This document shows positions 1 to 7,851 of a DNA stretch of 32,040 nt, one piece after another. Where the stretch lies: contig JAPPNP010000076.1 of NCBI GenBank assembly GCA_028873795.1, positions 1 to 32,040 on the forward strand, in the 5' to 3' direction. The notes under the pieces were generated by a model, which did not search any database, was not told the DNA's origin, and saw only the letters and a list, made by a program, of their open reading frames with translations. The position numbers and the translations under genes are program-made. The DNA comes from Chloroflexota bacterium (GTDB lineage: Bacteria > Chloroflexota > UBA11872). How positions within the stretch are numbered: position 1 is the stretch's first letter; every line of letters begins with the position of its first letter.

Positions 1-36
1 GTCCCGGATGACGCCGGGTTACTGGTCGAGTCCCAT

Positions 37-92
37 TAGGGGCGCCCCTACAAGAAACGGGTCCGTGTAGGGGCAGCCCTTGTGGCTGCCCG
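37..92 (+). repeat. Composite palindromic repeat, copy 1
   Basis: The element has two parts: a perfect 14-bp palindrome (TAGGGGCGCCCCTA, 37-50), and about 16 bp further on a hairpin with arms GGGCAGCC and GGCTGCCC (68-92). The same two parts, in the same order and spacing, occur in reverse orientation at 13656-13710. No transposase is nearby, so it looks like a small non-autonomous dispersed repeat. The spacer between the two parts differs between copies. Confidence 0.75.
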
Positions 93-112
93 TGGCACTC
101 CGGCGCCGGATC

Positions 113-820
113 CTATGTGAGGCGACGAATCTCGGCGACGACACCCGGCTCGATGCCGCACTCGGCGGCGACGCCTTCGTTGACCTCGACGGCGTAGCGG
201 GCGGGCGCCGCCGACCGTGTGATCGGCAGGTTTGGCGCGGTCTCGCCTTCCGGGCGCATGGTCTGCACGTCGACGACCACCGAAGCGCCGTTGATGAAGA
301 TGATGTCGAGCGGGATCAGCGTGCCCTTCATCCAGAAGCTGAGGATCTGGTCCTCCGCATAGACGAACATCATGCCGCGGTCGCGCCCCAGGGATTCGCG
401 GCCCATGAGACCCACGGCGCGCTCCTCGGGATCATCCGCCACTTCCAGATAGAACTCGCAGGCGCCGATTGACGCCGCCGCCTGGATTTCAGGGCCGAGC
501 GCAGGCGTCGGCGTTGCCGCGGGAGTGGGGGTAGTTGTTGCGGGGGGCGCGGGCGTCGGTGACGGCGTGGGCGTAGGCGTCGCGGTCGGTGAGGGCGACG
601 GCCGCGGTGTGGGCGCGGGAACCAGCGTCGCAGTGGGTGCCGGCGTCGTCGTGGGGTCTAGCGTCGGCGCGGTCGTTGCGGTCGGTGTAGGCGGCAGTGC
701 TGTCGCGTGGCTCGGCGAAACGGTCGCAGTTGGCGGCCGCGCTGCCACGGGAGCCTCGGCAGGCGCCGCGCCGCAAGCGGCCAGCATTACCACCGCGGCA
801 ACAACGGCGACGACCCTCAT
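113..820 (-). CDS. DUF192-domain lipoprotein
   Basis: The 235-aa protein starts with a lipoprotein signal peptide whose lipobox L-A-A-C ends at Cys16, so the mature protein should be anchored outside the cytoplasmic membrane. Residues 20-108 are a Pro/Thr/Ala-rich low-complexity linker, probably an extended spacer. Residues about 115-235 match DUF192: a GLMGRESL stretch, a GMMFVY strand, an F-W-M-K motif and a P-L-D-I-I-F-I strand. DUF192 proteins are small extracytoplasmic beta-barrel-like domains of unclear biochemical role. It is last in a minus-strand run after the cupin gene, 37 bp away. The start at 820 gives a complete signal peptide. The linker DNA is repetitive and produces several spurious ORFs in other frames. 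Family assignment is firm; function is unknown. Confidence 0.85.
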   Translation of the reverse strand: MRVVAVVAAVVMLAACGAAPAEAPVAARPPTATVSPSHATALPPTPTATTAPTLDPTTTPAPTATLVPAPTPRPSPSPTATPTPTPSPTPAPPATTTPTPAATPTPALGPEIQAAASIGACEFYLEVADDPEERAVGLMGRESLGRDRGMMFVYAEDQILSFWMKGTLIPLDIIFINGASVVVDVQTMRPEGETAPNLPITRSAAPARYAVEVNEGVAAECGIEPGVVAEIRRLT

Positions 821-857
821 GCGCCGACCTCCCTAGCCGTCGGTGCGTGTCGCGCCC

Positions 858-1271
858 TCAGCCTTGGTCCGCGTGCGACTGGTGCTCGTCCAGCACGATG
901 GTGTCCGAGTGGTCGGCGGGATACGGCGGCGACGTCACGAATAGCACCCGCGCCGGGGCATCGCCAGCGCAGGCAAACTCGATGGTCTCGCGCGGCAGCG
1001 AAACGATGCACTCCCCGGCTTCTAGCTCGACGCTTTGCGGTTGGTCCGCGTTCTGATCGAACGACGTGACGCGCACACGCCCGGCCAGCACGTAGGTGAC
1101 CTGCTCGATCGTGCGGTGAGCGTGCGGCCGGTAGGACGCCCCCGGCTCGAGCAGACCCTCGGCAAGCGTCATGTGGCGCGCTGGCGCCAGGTCGAACGGC
1201 CACACGGGCACGTCGTCCGGCGCCACGACACGCGGACCCGAACGCCGCACGCGCAGCGTCGCATTGCCCAC
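858..1271 (-). CDS. Cupin-domain protein
   Basis: This 137-aa single-domain cupin carries a textbook first cupin motif, G-x5-H-x-H-x3-E-x6-G, with putative metal ligands His50, His52 and Glu56. The second motif (around residues 86-100) lacks the usual histidine, so metal binding may be incomplete or atypical. The start is GTG at 1271, with an AGGA ribosome-binding site overlapping the stop codon of the upstream transaldolase-family gene (10-bp gap), which points to co-transcription and translational coupling. Small cupins of this type act as sugar or keto-acid isomerases, dioxygenases or ligand sensors. Nothing visible decides among these, although the sugar-phosphate-type neighbour favours carbohydrate metabolism. 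Confidence 0.8.
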   Translation of the reverse strand: MGNATLRVRRSGPRVVAPDDVPVWPFDLAPARHMTLAEGLLEPGASYRPHAHRTIEQVTYVLAGRVRVTSFDQNADQPQSVELEAGECIVSLPRETIEFACAGDAPARVLFVTSPPYPADHSDTIVLDEHQSHADQG

Positions 1272-1281
1272 CTGGAGCGTC

Positions 1282-2064
1282 CTAGGCGTGCGCGCCCTCG
1301 CCTAGAGAGACCGGCACGCCTTCCAGGTATCCCGCCTCGTGCATCTGCACCCATTCGTCCATGAACATGTCGTTCCACTGGTCGGTGAGCGGATGCTCCA
1401 TCAGCTCGGCGAAGACATTCCAGAAGATGATGATGCCGTCGGCCCCGTCGCGCAGCGCGGCATAGGCGGTGTCGACCGAACGCACCAGCGCCGCCGTGAT
1501 ATACGGACGCTGCTCCCAGCCGCGGAACATCGCCACGCACTCGCGCACCAGCTTGGTGGGATCGCCGCCGACCTGCTTCACCGGCTCGCAGAACGGCAGG
1601 ATGTGCGTCGCGCCGGCCTGGGCGACGGCCGCCGCCTGGCCCAACGAGAAGCACGTGGTGCAGAAGGTCTCCACGCCCTCGGCCTTGAGCGTGCTGAAGG
1701 CCTCGAGACCGTGCACGGCGCAGGGAATCTTGATGACGATCCGGTCGGACATGCGCGTGAATACGTGCGAGACGTCCAACAACTCCTGGGTCGTGTGCCC
1801 GTCAACCTCCACCACCACCTGCTTGTCGGTGATGTCCAGGTAGCGCTTCACCAACTCGGTCAGCGGTCCGTATTTTTGGACCATCTCGTTGAGCACCACC
1901 GTGTTGGTCACGATGCCGTAGCCGCCGCGCGGCAGCCAGACCTTCAGGTCTTCGGGATCGCCGGCCAGCCAGATCGCCGGCCCAGTACCCCGCTGACGCG
2001 CGGCGGGCACCGGCCCGGCAACCGGCGCGCTGTTGGCGTGTGCCATTGCGTTACTCACTGTCAT
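1282..2064 (-). CDS. Transaldolase / fructose-6-phosphate aldolase family protein
   Basis: This class I aldolase of the transaldolase family has about 260 aa. The segment I-V-I-K-I-P-C (Lys112) aligns with the Schiff-base lysine strand of FSA/transaldolase. It is followed by the usual G-L-x-A-x-x-x-L-K-A-E-G-V run and a strand ending in a Pro-Phe-Cys-Glu segment. Family members transfer or cleave three-carbon dihydroxyacetone units. It is longer than FSA (about 220 aa), with extra N- and C-terminal residues. Start choice: the open frame runs to 2217, but the family-like sequence and a GGGAGG site favour ATG 2064 or the in-frame GTG at 2058, which is better spaced. Either overlaps the stop of the upstream VOC gene, indicating coupling. 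Substrate unknown. Confidence 0.82.
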   Translation of the reverse strand: MTVSNAMAHANSAPVAGPVPAARQRGTGPAIWLAGDPEDLKVWLPRGGYGIVTNTVVLNEMVQKYGPLTELVKRYLDITDKQVVVEVDGHTTQELLDVSHVFTRMSDRIVIKIPCAVHGLEAFSTLKAEGVETFCTTCFSLGQAAAVAQAGATHILPFCEPVKQVGGDPTKLVRECVAMFRGWEQRPYITAALVRSVDTAYAALRDGADGIIIFWNVFAELMEHPLTDQWNDMFMDEWVQMHEAGYLEGVPVSLGEGAHA

Positions 2065-2470
2065 GCCTCCCGTCGACCAGCTGCAATCCCATGTCTTGTG
2101 TGGCGTCGGTGTCGAGGAAGCTGATGCGCCAGCCCGACGAGCTGACGATCGGCGCCGTGCCGCCGATGCCATATGCCGCCTCGAGGGTTGCGAGGGTGAC
2201 GTCCATGGCGTCATCACGGAAGGCCACGTGGTGCACGCTGGCGCCGTGCTCGTCGAGGTGCGCGGCGAACTTGCTGCGGGAAGGGTCGGTGGGGCAGATC
2301 AGTTCCAGGAACGCGCCCGAGTCACCGACCCTCAGCGCCGCGTATCGATTGCCCTCTTCTTCGGATGCCCAGATCTGCTCGGCCTCCATGCCCAGCGTGT
2401 CGCGGAAAAGCTCCAGCGCCCGGTCGAGGTCCGGGACGACGTAGGCCACGTGGTGAATTGCGTCGAACAT
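2051..2470 (-). CDS. VOC superfamily protein, methylmalonyl-CoA epimerase/glyoxalase-like
   Basis: The 139-aa protein has the two beta-alpha-beta-beta-beta modules of the vicinal oxygen chelate fold. The first module begins with I-H-H-V-A-Y (His7) and has L-E-L (Glu56). The second begins with V-H-H-V-A-F (His81) and ends with G-L-Q-L-V-D. By analogy with methylmalonyl-CoA epimerase the metal ligands would be His7, Glu56, His81 and the last position, which is Gln130 here where Glu is usual. That substitution makes exact epimerase activity uncertain. It is the first gene of a four-gene minus-strand run and its end overlaps the start of the transaldolase-family gene. Lactoylglutathione-lyase-like or dioxygenase-like activity is also possible. 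Confidence 0.82.
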   Translation of the reverse strand: MFDAIHHVAYVVPDLDRALELFRDTLGMEAEQIWASEEEGNRYAALRVGDSGAFLELICPTDPSRSKFAAHLDEHGASVHHVAFRDDAMDVTLATLEAAYGIGGTAPIVSSSGWRISFLDTDATQDMGLQLVDGRHDSE

Positions 2471-2614
2471 GCCAACTCTCGCTCTAGACGTGCGGCTATG
2501 GACCAGAGTTTACGTGGCGCGCCGGTTGCTGGCTGCCCGGCCAGAGATGGCGGGGCGCTCTGTGGCGCGTCGCTCGGCTCCAGCGGCTGTCCTGCCCGCG
2601 TCGCGCAACCCTCC

Positions 2615-2720
2615 GTCATTCCCGCGAAGAGCCTGCCCCGTACTCGATACGGGGCGGGAATCTACCATTCCGTCATTCCGGCGAAAAGCCTGCCCCGTAC
2701 TTGATACGGGGCCGGAATCC
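2615..2720. repeat. Two tandem nested inverted-repeat elements
   Basis: Two elements of about 48 bp (2615-2662 and 2672-2720) sit 9 bp apart. Each has outer arms of the type ATTCC(C/G)GC...GC(C/G)GGAAT and an inner stem CCCCGTA...TACGGGG. A third copy lies at 3591-3640 and shorter relatives at 16520-16539 and 31936-31955. They lie in the 311-bp gene-free stretch 2471-2781, where I see no gene. Translated, they give the spurious peptide motif S-R-P-V-S-S-T-G-Q-A. Confidence 0.8.
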
Positions 2721-2760
2721 AGTCCGGTCGAAACTGGAGGCGTCCCGGATGCTCGGCGCC

Positions 2761-2781
2761 GGGCGGGTCTGAGACCCGCCC
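2761..2781. repeat. GC-rich hairpin repeat at the end of nth
   Basis: A 10-bp perfect stem (GGGCGGGTCT with AGACCCGCCC) around one base is followed by CCTAC. Related hairpins occur at 12316-12336 and 16453-16480. The stop codon of endonuclease III lies immediately beyond this stem, in the conserved CCTAC edge of the repeat. It could also act as a terminator for nth. Confidence 0.65.
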
Positions 2782-3534
2782 CTACGGGACTCTGCCAACG
2801 CTTCCGTACGGCGACCGCGAGGGCCGATTCGGCGTGGTGGTACTGGGACAGATGTCGTTGAGCGTGCACGCGTCGCATTGCGGCTGGCGCGCCTCGCAGA
2901 CGCGCCGCCCGTGAAAGATCACGCCGATGCCCGCGAAGATCCAGTCGTCGCGGGCGATCAGGTCCATCAGGTCGCGCTCGATCCGCACCGGCTCGTCGTG
3001 CTTGGTGAACCCCAGCCGCTGCGACAGTCGGGCGACGTGCGTGTCCACCACCACCCCGCTGGGAATGCCGAATGCCTCGCCCAGCACGACGTTGGCGGTC
3101 TTGCGGGCCACGCCGCGCAGCTTGAGCAGCGACTCCATGGTCGTCGGCACTTGGCCGTCGAACTCCTCGACGAGATGAGCGGCCGTCGCTCGAATCGACC
3201 TGGCCTTCTGCCGGTAGAACCCGGTGGGGTGCACGATGTCCTCGATGTCTTCCTGCCGCGCCGACGCCAGCGCCTCGGCCGTCGGATAGCGCGCAAATAG
3301 CGTTGGCGTCACCTTGTTGACCGCCACGTCGGTGGTCTGCGCCGACAGGATCACGGCGATCAAGAGTTGGAAGGGGTCGGTGTAGGTCAGTTCGGCCGCG
3401 GCCTCGGGGTAGAGTCCGCGAAGACGGCGGATGATTTCGGCCGTCCGCGCGCGGCGCGCCGCCTTTGACTCGCGCCAACTGCGCACCGGCGGTCCTGACC
3501 GCCGCCTCGAGACGTTGCCGCGACGCGCTGCCAT
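2782..3534 (-). CDS. nth: Endonuclease III (DNA glycosylase/AP lyase)
   Basis: This 250-aa base-excision-repair enzyme removes oxidised pyrimidines and cleaves the abasic site. The helix-hairpin-helix L-R-G-V-A-R-K-T-A-N-V-V (139-150) carries the catalytic Lys145, and V-D-T-H-V supplies the catalytic Asp164. The C-terminal iron-sulfur motif is complete: C213-x6-C220-x2-C223-x5-C229. The N-terminal 30 residues are an Arg-rich extension not present in E. coli Nth (211 aa). The start at 3534 is the first ATG of the conserved frame. The last 15 or so residues are low-complexity and the stop lies in the edge of a dispersed hairpin repeat, so the native C-terminus may have been altered by repeat insertion. 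It is monocistronic, flanked on both sides by repeats. Confidence 0.95.
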   Translation of the reverse strand: MAARRGNVSRRRSGPPVRSWRESKAARRARTAEIIRRLRGLYPEAAAELTYTDPFQLLIAVILSAQTTDVAVNKVTPTLFARYPTAEALASARQEDIEDIVHPTGFYRQKARSIRATAAHLVEEFDGQVPTTMESLLKLRGVARKTANVVLGEAFGIPSGVVVDTHVARLSQRLGFTKHDEPVRIERDLMDLIARDDWIFAGIGVIFHGRRVCEARQPQCDACTLNDICPSTTTPNRPSRSPYGSVGRVP

Positions 3535-3590
3535 TTGCGGAGCATATCGCGCACCCGGTGGCTCGGCTGATAGCCGGTCGCCTGACGTCC

Positions 3591-3640
3591 GTCATCTCCG
3601 CGAAGAGCCTGCCCCGTACTCGATACAGGGCGGGAATCCA
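3591..3640. repeat. Nested inverted-repeat element, third copy
   Basis: This is a third copy of the element at 2615-2720, with slightly degenerate outer and inner arms. The gap 3535-3799 between endonuclease III and the VanW gene otherwise shows nothing I can assign. Confidence 0.75.
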
Positions 3641-3799
3641 TTCTGAATCTTCAACCGGCACATCAAGGGCGTGGGCTGGCGTTTGGGCGCGGATAGAGCG
3701 TGTGGCGTCCCTCACAGATGGCCGTTGATATCATCGGGCAACCTTGACACTTGGTATGGCTGTAACTCACGGACGCGCGTCGCTTCTGGGCGATCGTCC

Positions 3800-5716
3800 A
3801 TGACGGCTGAGCACTCCGGCCAATCGCCGACGCGGCGCGCCCTGCTCCTGGCCGGTCTGGGAGTCGTCGGATTCGCGGCGGCCGCTCCCGTCGCCTTGGT
3901 CGCGGCCCTGTTGCGCGGCGATGACGGGATGTTGCCGGCGGGCATGCGGGTCGACGGCGTGGACGTGGGCGGGCTCTCGCCCGAGGAAGCCGTGGCGCGG
4001 CTCGACGCGCACTGGGGGCCCTATCTCGCGAACCCGGTGAGCTTCGAGCTTGGCGGCCGGATGTGGCATCCCTCGGCCGCCGACGTCGGCCTCACCGTGG
4101 ACTACCGAGCGGCCTTGCGGGGCGCAATCGCCGCGCAGGGCGGCGGCGGCATTACGCGTCGGATTTCCGAGCCACCGGCGTCAGTGGATCGCGCGCTGGT
4201 CGCCGCGAAATTCGACGCAAATGTGCTGCGCGGCTACGTGGCCGGCATTGCCCAGGGATTCGATCAGCCCGCCGTAGACGCCGGCGTGTCCCTGGCTGGA
4301 GCCGACACGGTGGCCGTGCGGCCCGGACAGACCGGTCGCGTGGTCGATGTCGAGGCGGCGGTGGGGGCCGTCGGTGATCTCACACAACCGGTATCGCCGC
4401 GTCCGGTGATTACGCTGACCTTCCGCGAGGACTTTCCGGCCTATACCACGGACGACGTGCGTGCCGCGCTCGACCAAATCACGCGCATGACCAGCGCGCC
4501 GCTGTGGCTGACGCACAAGAGTCGGGGATGGACCATCACCCCCGAGGAGCTGCGGGCTGCCATCAATGTCCAGGGGAACGACCAGCGATTGACCCCAACC
4601 CTTGACTTCACGCGTTTCAACGACCTGTTCACGCTCATCGACGACACCCTCGCCGCCGAGCCGCACCCAACGGTGTTCGACTACGACGAGGCGCGAAATC
4701 GCGTGCGGGCCTTCGAGGTGGGCAATCCCGGACAGATCGTGGATCGTGCCGCGCTCGAGCAGGCAATGGCGCAGGCGGTGGCCTCCCCCGATGACCGCGT
4801 GGTTGAAATCCCTCTCATCTTGCTCAACACGGGCGCCGACTTCGCCGAGAATCCGTTGGGAATTCGGGATCTGCTGGCCATCGGCGATTCGGTCTACAAG
4901 GGGTCCCCCGACTACCGCCTGCACAACATCTCGGTCGGCGCGAGGAAGCTCGACGGCCTCGTCGTGCCGGCCGGCGAGACGTTCTCGTTCCTCCAGAGCA
5001 TCGGGCCGTTCGAGCTGCGCCATGGCTGGGTCGAGGGCAGCGTCATCCTCGCCGACAAGACCGAACAGGGCATCGGCGGCGGCATCTGCCAGGTCTCGAC
5101 CACGCTCTTTCGCGCCGTGCTGAACGCTGGACTTCGCATTGAGGAGCGATGGCCTCACCTCTATCGGGTGCGCTACTACGAGATGGGTCCGGCGCCGATT
5201 GGCATTGACGCGACGATCTTTAGCCCCGGGCTCGACTTCAAGTTCCGCAACGACACCGAGCATCCCATCATGCTGCGGGCGCACGCCGACGAAGACATTG
5301 GCGCCCTGACATTCGAGGTCTGGGGCGTCAACGATGGTCGACGGGTCGAGATCGTGGACCACGAGCTCAAGGACTGGGAGGACCCGCCGCCGGATGAAGG
5401 CATTGTCGAGCCGACCGAGGATCCCGAGTTCGAGGAGCAGGTCGAGTGGGCCAAGCGGGGCGTGCTGGCGGCGTTCTCGCGGGTGATCACCTGGCCCGAC
5501 GGGAGCGAGACCAGATCGACCTTTCGCTCCAGCTTTGTTCCGTGGCCCAATCGCTACCTCGTCGGTATCGACGTGGCGAAGGCCAGGTTCCCGGCGCAAT
5601 ACACGGTGGGGTTCCCCTACACCCCCTTGGTGGCCGGGGGGGGGGGGGGGGCCGGGGCGCCCGCCCCGCCCCCCTTTCCGGCCGGGCGGGCGGTTTTGGC
5701 GGCGCACGGCCGCTAG
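3800..5716 (+). CDS. VanW-domain cell-envelope protein (YoaR-like)
   Basis: This is a 638-aa membrane-anchored protein. Residues 11-38 form an Arg-Arg-preceded hydrophobic segment, either a signal anchor or a Tat-like signal. Residues about 48-190 and 210-340 resemble the two putative peptidoglycan-binding (PG_binding_4/YoaR) domains; [10 protein letters not shown] at 51-60 is typical. Residues about 370-515 are the VanW domain with its signature [12 protein letters not shown] (426-437). VanW proteins are cell-wall-associated and occur beside some glycopeptide-resistance genes; their reaction is unknown. I chose ATG 3800 because the 43 codons upstream do not resemble a family N-terminus. The C-terminal 25 residues are translated from a 16-G run and GC-only sequence and may be an artefact. 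Confidence 0.88.
   Translation: MTAEHSGQSPTRRALLLAGLGVVGFAAAAPVALVAALLRGDDGMLPAGMRVDGVDVGGLSPEEAVARLDAHWGPYLANPVSFELGGRMWHPSAADVGLTVDYRAALRGAIAAQGGGGITRRISEPPASVDRALVAAKFDANVLRGYVAGIAQGFDQPAVDAGVSLAGADTVAVRPGQTGRVVDVEAAVGAVGDLTQPVSPRPVITLTFREDFPAYTTDDVRAALDQITRMTSAPLWLTHKSRGWTITPEELRAAINVQGNDQRLTPTLDFTRFNDLFTLIDDTLAAEPHPTVFDYDEARNRVRAFEVGNPGQIVDRAALEQAMAQAVASPDDRVVEIPLILLNTGADFAENPLGIRDLLAIGDSVYKGSPDYRLHNISVGARKLDGLVVPAGETFSFLQSIGPFELRHGWVEGSVILADKTEQGIGGGICQVSTTLFRAVLNAGLRIEERWPHLYRVRYYEMGPAPIGIDATIFSPGLDFKFRNDTEHPIMLRAHADEDIGALTFEVWGVNDGRRVEIVDHELKDWEDPPPDEGIVEPTEDPEFEEQVEWAKRGVLAAFSRVITWPDGSETRSTFRSSFVPWPNRYLVGIDVAKARFPAQYTVGFPYTPLVAGGGGGAGAPAPPPFPAGRAVLAAHGR
5636..5651 (+). repeat. Homopolymer of 16 G within the VanW gene
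   Basis: Sixteen consecutive G residues are followed by about 45 bp of almost pure G/C. This encodes a Gly/Pro/Ala tail unlike the rest of the protein. It could be a slippage-prone tract or a sequencing/assembly artefact. Confidence 0.9.
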
Positions 5717-5757
5717 CCAAGCGGCCGCGCGCCCTTCTAGGATGGATGGGCGATTCA

Positions 5758-5834
5758 CGGGGCGTGGCGCAGCCTGGTAGCGCGCATCGTTTGGGACGAT
5801 GAGGTCGCGAGTTCGAATCTCGCCGCCCCGACCA
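5758..5834 (+). tRNA. tRNA-Pro (anticodon UGG)
   Basis: A full cloverleaf can be folded. The 7-bp acceptor stem pairs 5758-5764 with 5824-5830. The D stem is GCGC/GCGC (5767-5770 with 5780-5783). The anticodon stem is CATCG/CGATG (5785-5789 with 5797-5801) around the loop TTTGGGA, giving anticodon TGG at 5792-5794. The T arm contains GTTCGAATC. The discriminator is A5831 and CCA is encoded (5832-5834). It decodes CCN proline codons. It sits alone between the VanW and M14 genes. The 182 bp that follow (5835-6016) show nothing I can assign. Confidence 0.97.
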
Positions 5835-6016
5835 GCGGGCGGTGCCGACGCAGATGCTCTGGGGCAGGTGGAGTTGGCGCGCGGCGGCAGTGTCGTCCGG
5901 GCGCCGCTCCAGCGCTCAGGTTGCCGCGACAATGACGTGACGATGCGAATGACAATCGGGGCTGCAAGGTCCGCCGTCCGCCGGCATCCGGTGGCGCCGG
6001 CGTCGAGTCCGCCACC

Positions 6017-7045
6017 GTGCTAGCCGCCAGGCGGCCGCGGCGACCGGGCCGGCGCGTACTCCGGGCAACAGCGGTGATCCTGTGCACGGCGGGCCTGCTG
6101 GCAATGAGTGGCGCCTCCGTGAGCCTTGCCGCGCCGGGCGATCCTCCGCTGTTACCCGAGCGCCGCGCGGCGTCGGACGCCGCGCCGCCGGCCAAGAAGC
6201 CGACGCCCGAGCCAACCGAGCCGGCGACCGAGGTCGATGAAGCGCCCGACTCGGTCGGGAATTCCCGGGTGTTGACGCGCTCGGTCGAAGGGCGCGCCAT
6301 TCACGTCGTGGAAATTGGCCGCGGACCGCGTTGGATCGCGGTCATCGGCGGCATTCACCAGGGCAACGAAGCGAACACCACCGATCTCGTCGATCTGCTG
6401 CTCGAACACTTTCGCGAAAATCCCGACCTGGTCCCCAGCGGGGTTGGCCTGGCGCTGATTCCCAACCTCAACCCCGACGGGGCCGTGGCGGGCACGCGCG
6501 AAAACGCGAACGGGGTCGATCTCAATCGCAACTGGGACGCCGACTGGCAGCCCGACAGCTACGGTCCCTCGGGGCTGGTTGTCGGAGGAGGAGGCACGGA
6601 GCCATTCTCGGAGCCGGAGACCCGTGCCCTCGCCCGCTATCTGGTTGACCGACCGTTTCTCGCGGCGATCTTCTACCACAGCCGGGGTGGCCTGGTGGTG
6701 GCGGGTTATGGCGACGACGGCGGTTCGGCGGAGCTCGCGCGCGTGATCGCCCTAGCCGCGCAGTACCTCTATCTCACGGAATGGACGGCCTACCCCCTCA
6801 GCGGTCAGGCGACCGACTACCTCGCCAATCAAGGCATTCACGCGGTGGACGTGGAGCTGACCAACTACACCGATCCAGACTTCGCGCGCAACCTGGCGGG
6901 GCTGCGCGCGGCCCTGGCGTGGGCGCAGGAGCTCGATCCGCCCCCCGGCGCCCAGCGCGATGTTCCGGCGCAGATTGCCAATCGCTGCGGGTGCAAGCTG
7001 GGCGTGGACTGCGTGGGCTTGGGGCTGGCGCTGTGCCTGTGGTGA
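6017..7045 (+). CDS. Secreted M14-family zinc carboxypeptidase
   Basis: This 342-aa protein starts at GTG 6017. It has a basic N-terminus, a hydrophobic segment (about 17-38) ending in S-L-A-A, and a Pro/Glu/Thr-rich spacer, so it should be exported. The catalytic domain begins near residue 85. G-G-I-H-Q-G-N-E gives zinc ligands His114 and Glu118, F-Y-H-S gives His221, D-L-N-R-N-W (168-173) is the substrate-carboxylate motif, and Glu280 is the probable catalytic glutamate. Relatives trim peptidoglycan peptides or C-terminal residues. His and Glu are three residues apart rather than the common two, a variant spacing. The C-terminal 20 residues carry four cysteines (324, 326, 332, 340), which is unusual. 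It converges with the permease gene that ends 7 bp away. Confidence 0.88.
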   Translation: MLAARRPRRPGRRVLRATAVILCTAGLLAMSGASVSLAAPGDPPLLPERRAASDAAPPAKKPTPEPTEPATEVDEAPDSVGNSRVLTRSVEGRAIHVVEIGRGPRWIAVIGGIHQGNEANTTDLVDLLLEHFRENPDLVPSGVGLALIPNLNPDGAVAGTRENANGVDLNRNWDADWQPDSYGPSGLVVGGGGTEPFSEPETRALARYLVDRPFLAAIFYHSRGGLVVAGYGDDGGSAELARVIALAAQYLYLTEWTAYPLSGQATDYLANQGIHAVDVELTNYTDPDFARNLAGLRAALAWAQELDPPPGAQRDVPAQIANRCGCKLGVDCVGLGLALCLW

Positions 7046-7052
7046 CGACGAG

Positions 7053-7849
7053 CTAGGAGGTTCCCCAGGCCTCCGGCGTGCCAACCGACTGATATTTGCG
7101 AAGCGCAGCGTCACCAGCCCGCCCGCCATCATGGCCAGACCCACCGGGAGTCCGAGCACGCCCGGCATCAGGTACACGTCTGGTCGCAGGGCGAACGCCA
7201 CCGGATAAAACACCGTGAACGCGATCGGAATGGCGGTCAGCACGCCCCGCAGCGGCTGGCCCATGATGTCGATGGGATACCGCGAGTGATCCATGAACGA
7301 CGCGATGCCATGAAAGAACTGCCGCGAGCGCGTGAACCAGGCGCACGACAAGAACATGATGAGCCGCATGCCGGTCAGCACGAATACCGTGCACACCAGA
7401 GCCAGCAGCAGTAGGCCCGTCTGCGCCAGACTCTCAAAGATTCCGCTGTTCACTGCCGCCACGGCCGTGGTTGCGACGAAGGTGATGACGACCATGGCGT
7501 AACGCGGGTGCGCGGCGTCCAGGTTTGCCCACAGCACGATCGGGACGGGACGCACGCGGGCGTAGTCGAACTGGCCCGTGTAGAAGTAGGAGTCCACTTT
7601 GTTCGGAAACGCGAAGAGGAAGTTTCCGATCGCGTCCGCCAGCATGGCCATGCTCCACATGAGCATGACCTCCCATGCCGTCCACTGGCCAAGCTGCGGC
7701 GTCACGGCGAAGATCACGCCAATGAACGCCAGCCGCACGGCCCGATAGATCAGGTCGCCGATGACGGTGGCGATCGTGTCCGCGCGGTACTGCGCGAGTA
7801 CCTTGGGCAGGAGCCGAAATCCTTCGACATAGATCCGGGCCCAGCGCAT
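7053..7849 (-). CDS. ABC-2 permease, copy B1 (frameshifted near C-terminus)
   Basis: This membrane subunit of an ABC exporter belongs to the ABC2_membrane_6/DUF990 family, usually about 260 aa with six membrane segments. It starts at ATG 7849, two bases after the stop of permease A1. It aligns throughout with permease B2 (9873-10676) until L-R-F-A. There B1 lacks seven bases present in B2 (around 7097-7103), moving the conserved tail K-Y-Q-S-V-G-T-P-E-x-W-G-x-S and its TAG at 7053 out of frame. As sequenced, the frame runs on to 6752, giving about 365 aa and overlapping the M14 gene antisense by 294 bp. The coordinates given are the ancestral gene. It may still work, since only the last 17 residues are affected, or the deletion may be an assembly error. 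Confidence 0.82.
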
Positions 7850-7851
7850 GG

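Noticed and set aside
525-836. Plus-strand Gly/Val-rich small protein
   Set aside because: It is antisense to the Pro/Thr linker of the DUF192 lipoprotein; its low complexity reflects repetitive codons.
2510-3715. 401-codon minus-strand frame across endonuclease III and repeats
   Set aside because: It is in a different frame from the conserved enzyme and contains the repeat-derived S-S-T-G-Q-A peptides.
3724-3770. TTGATA/TTGACA-like boxes upstream of the VanW gene
   Set aside because: No -10 element is found at 16-18 bp spacing, so a promoter call is not supported.
4181-5932. 583-codon minus-strand frame opposite the VanW gene
   Set aside because: It is antisense to a conserved gene and begins inside or beyond the tRNA. 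Its apparent E-I-R-T-R-D-L motif is a translated tRNA, a known annotation artefact.
5755-6300. Minus-strand frame ending [10 protein letters not shown]
   Set aside because: The recognisable peptide is the reverse translation of tRNA-Pro; the rest is antisense to the M14 gene.
6752-7052. C-terminal extension of permease B1 into the carboxypeptidase gene
   Set aside because: It is produced by the 7-bp frameshift; the residues are antisense to a conserved gene and do not resemble any permease tail.
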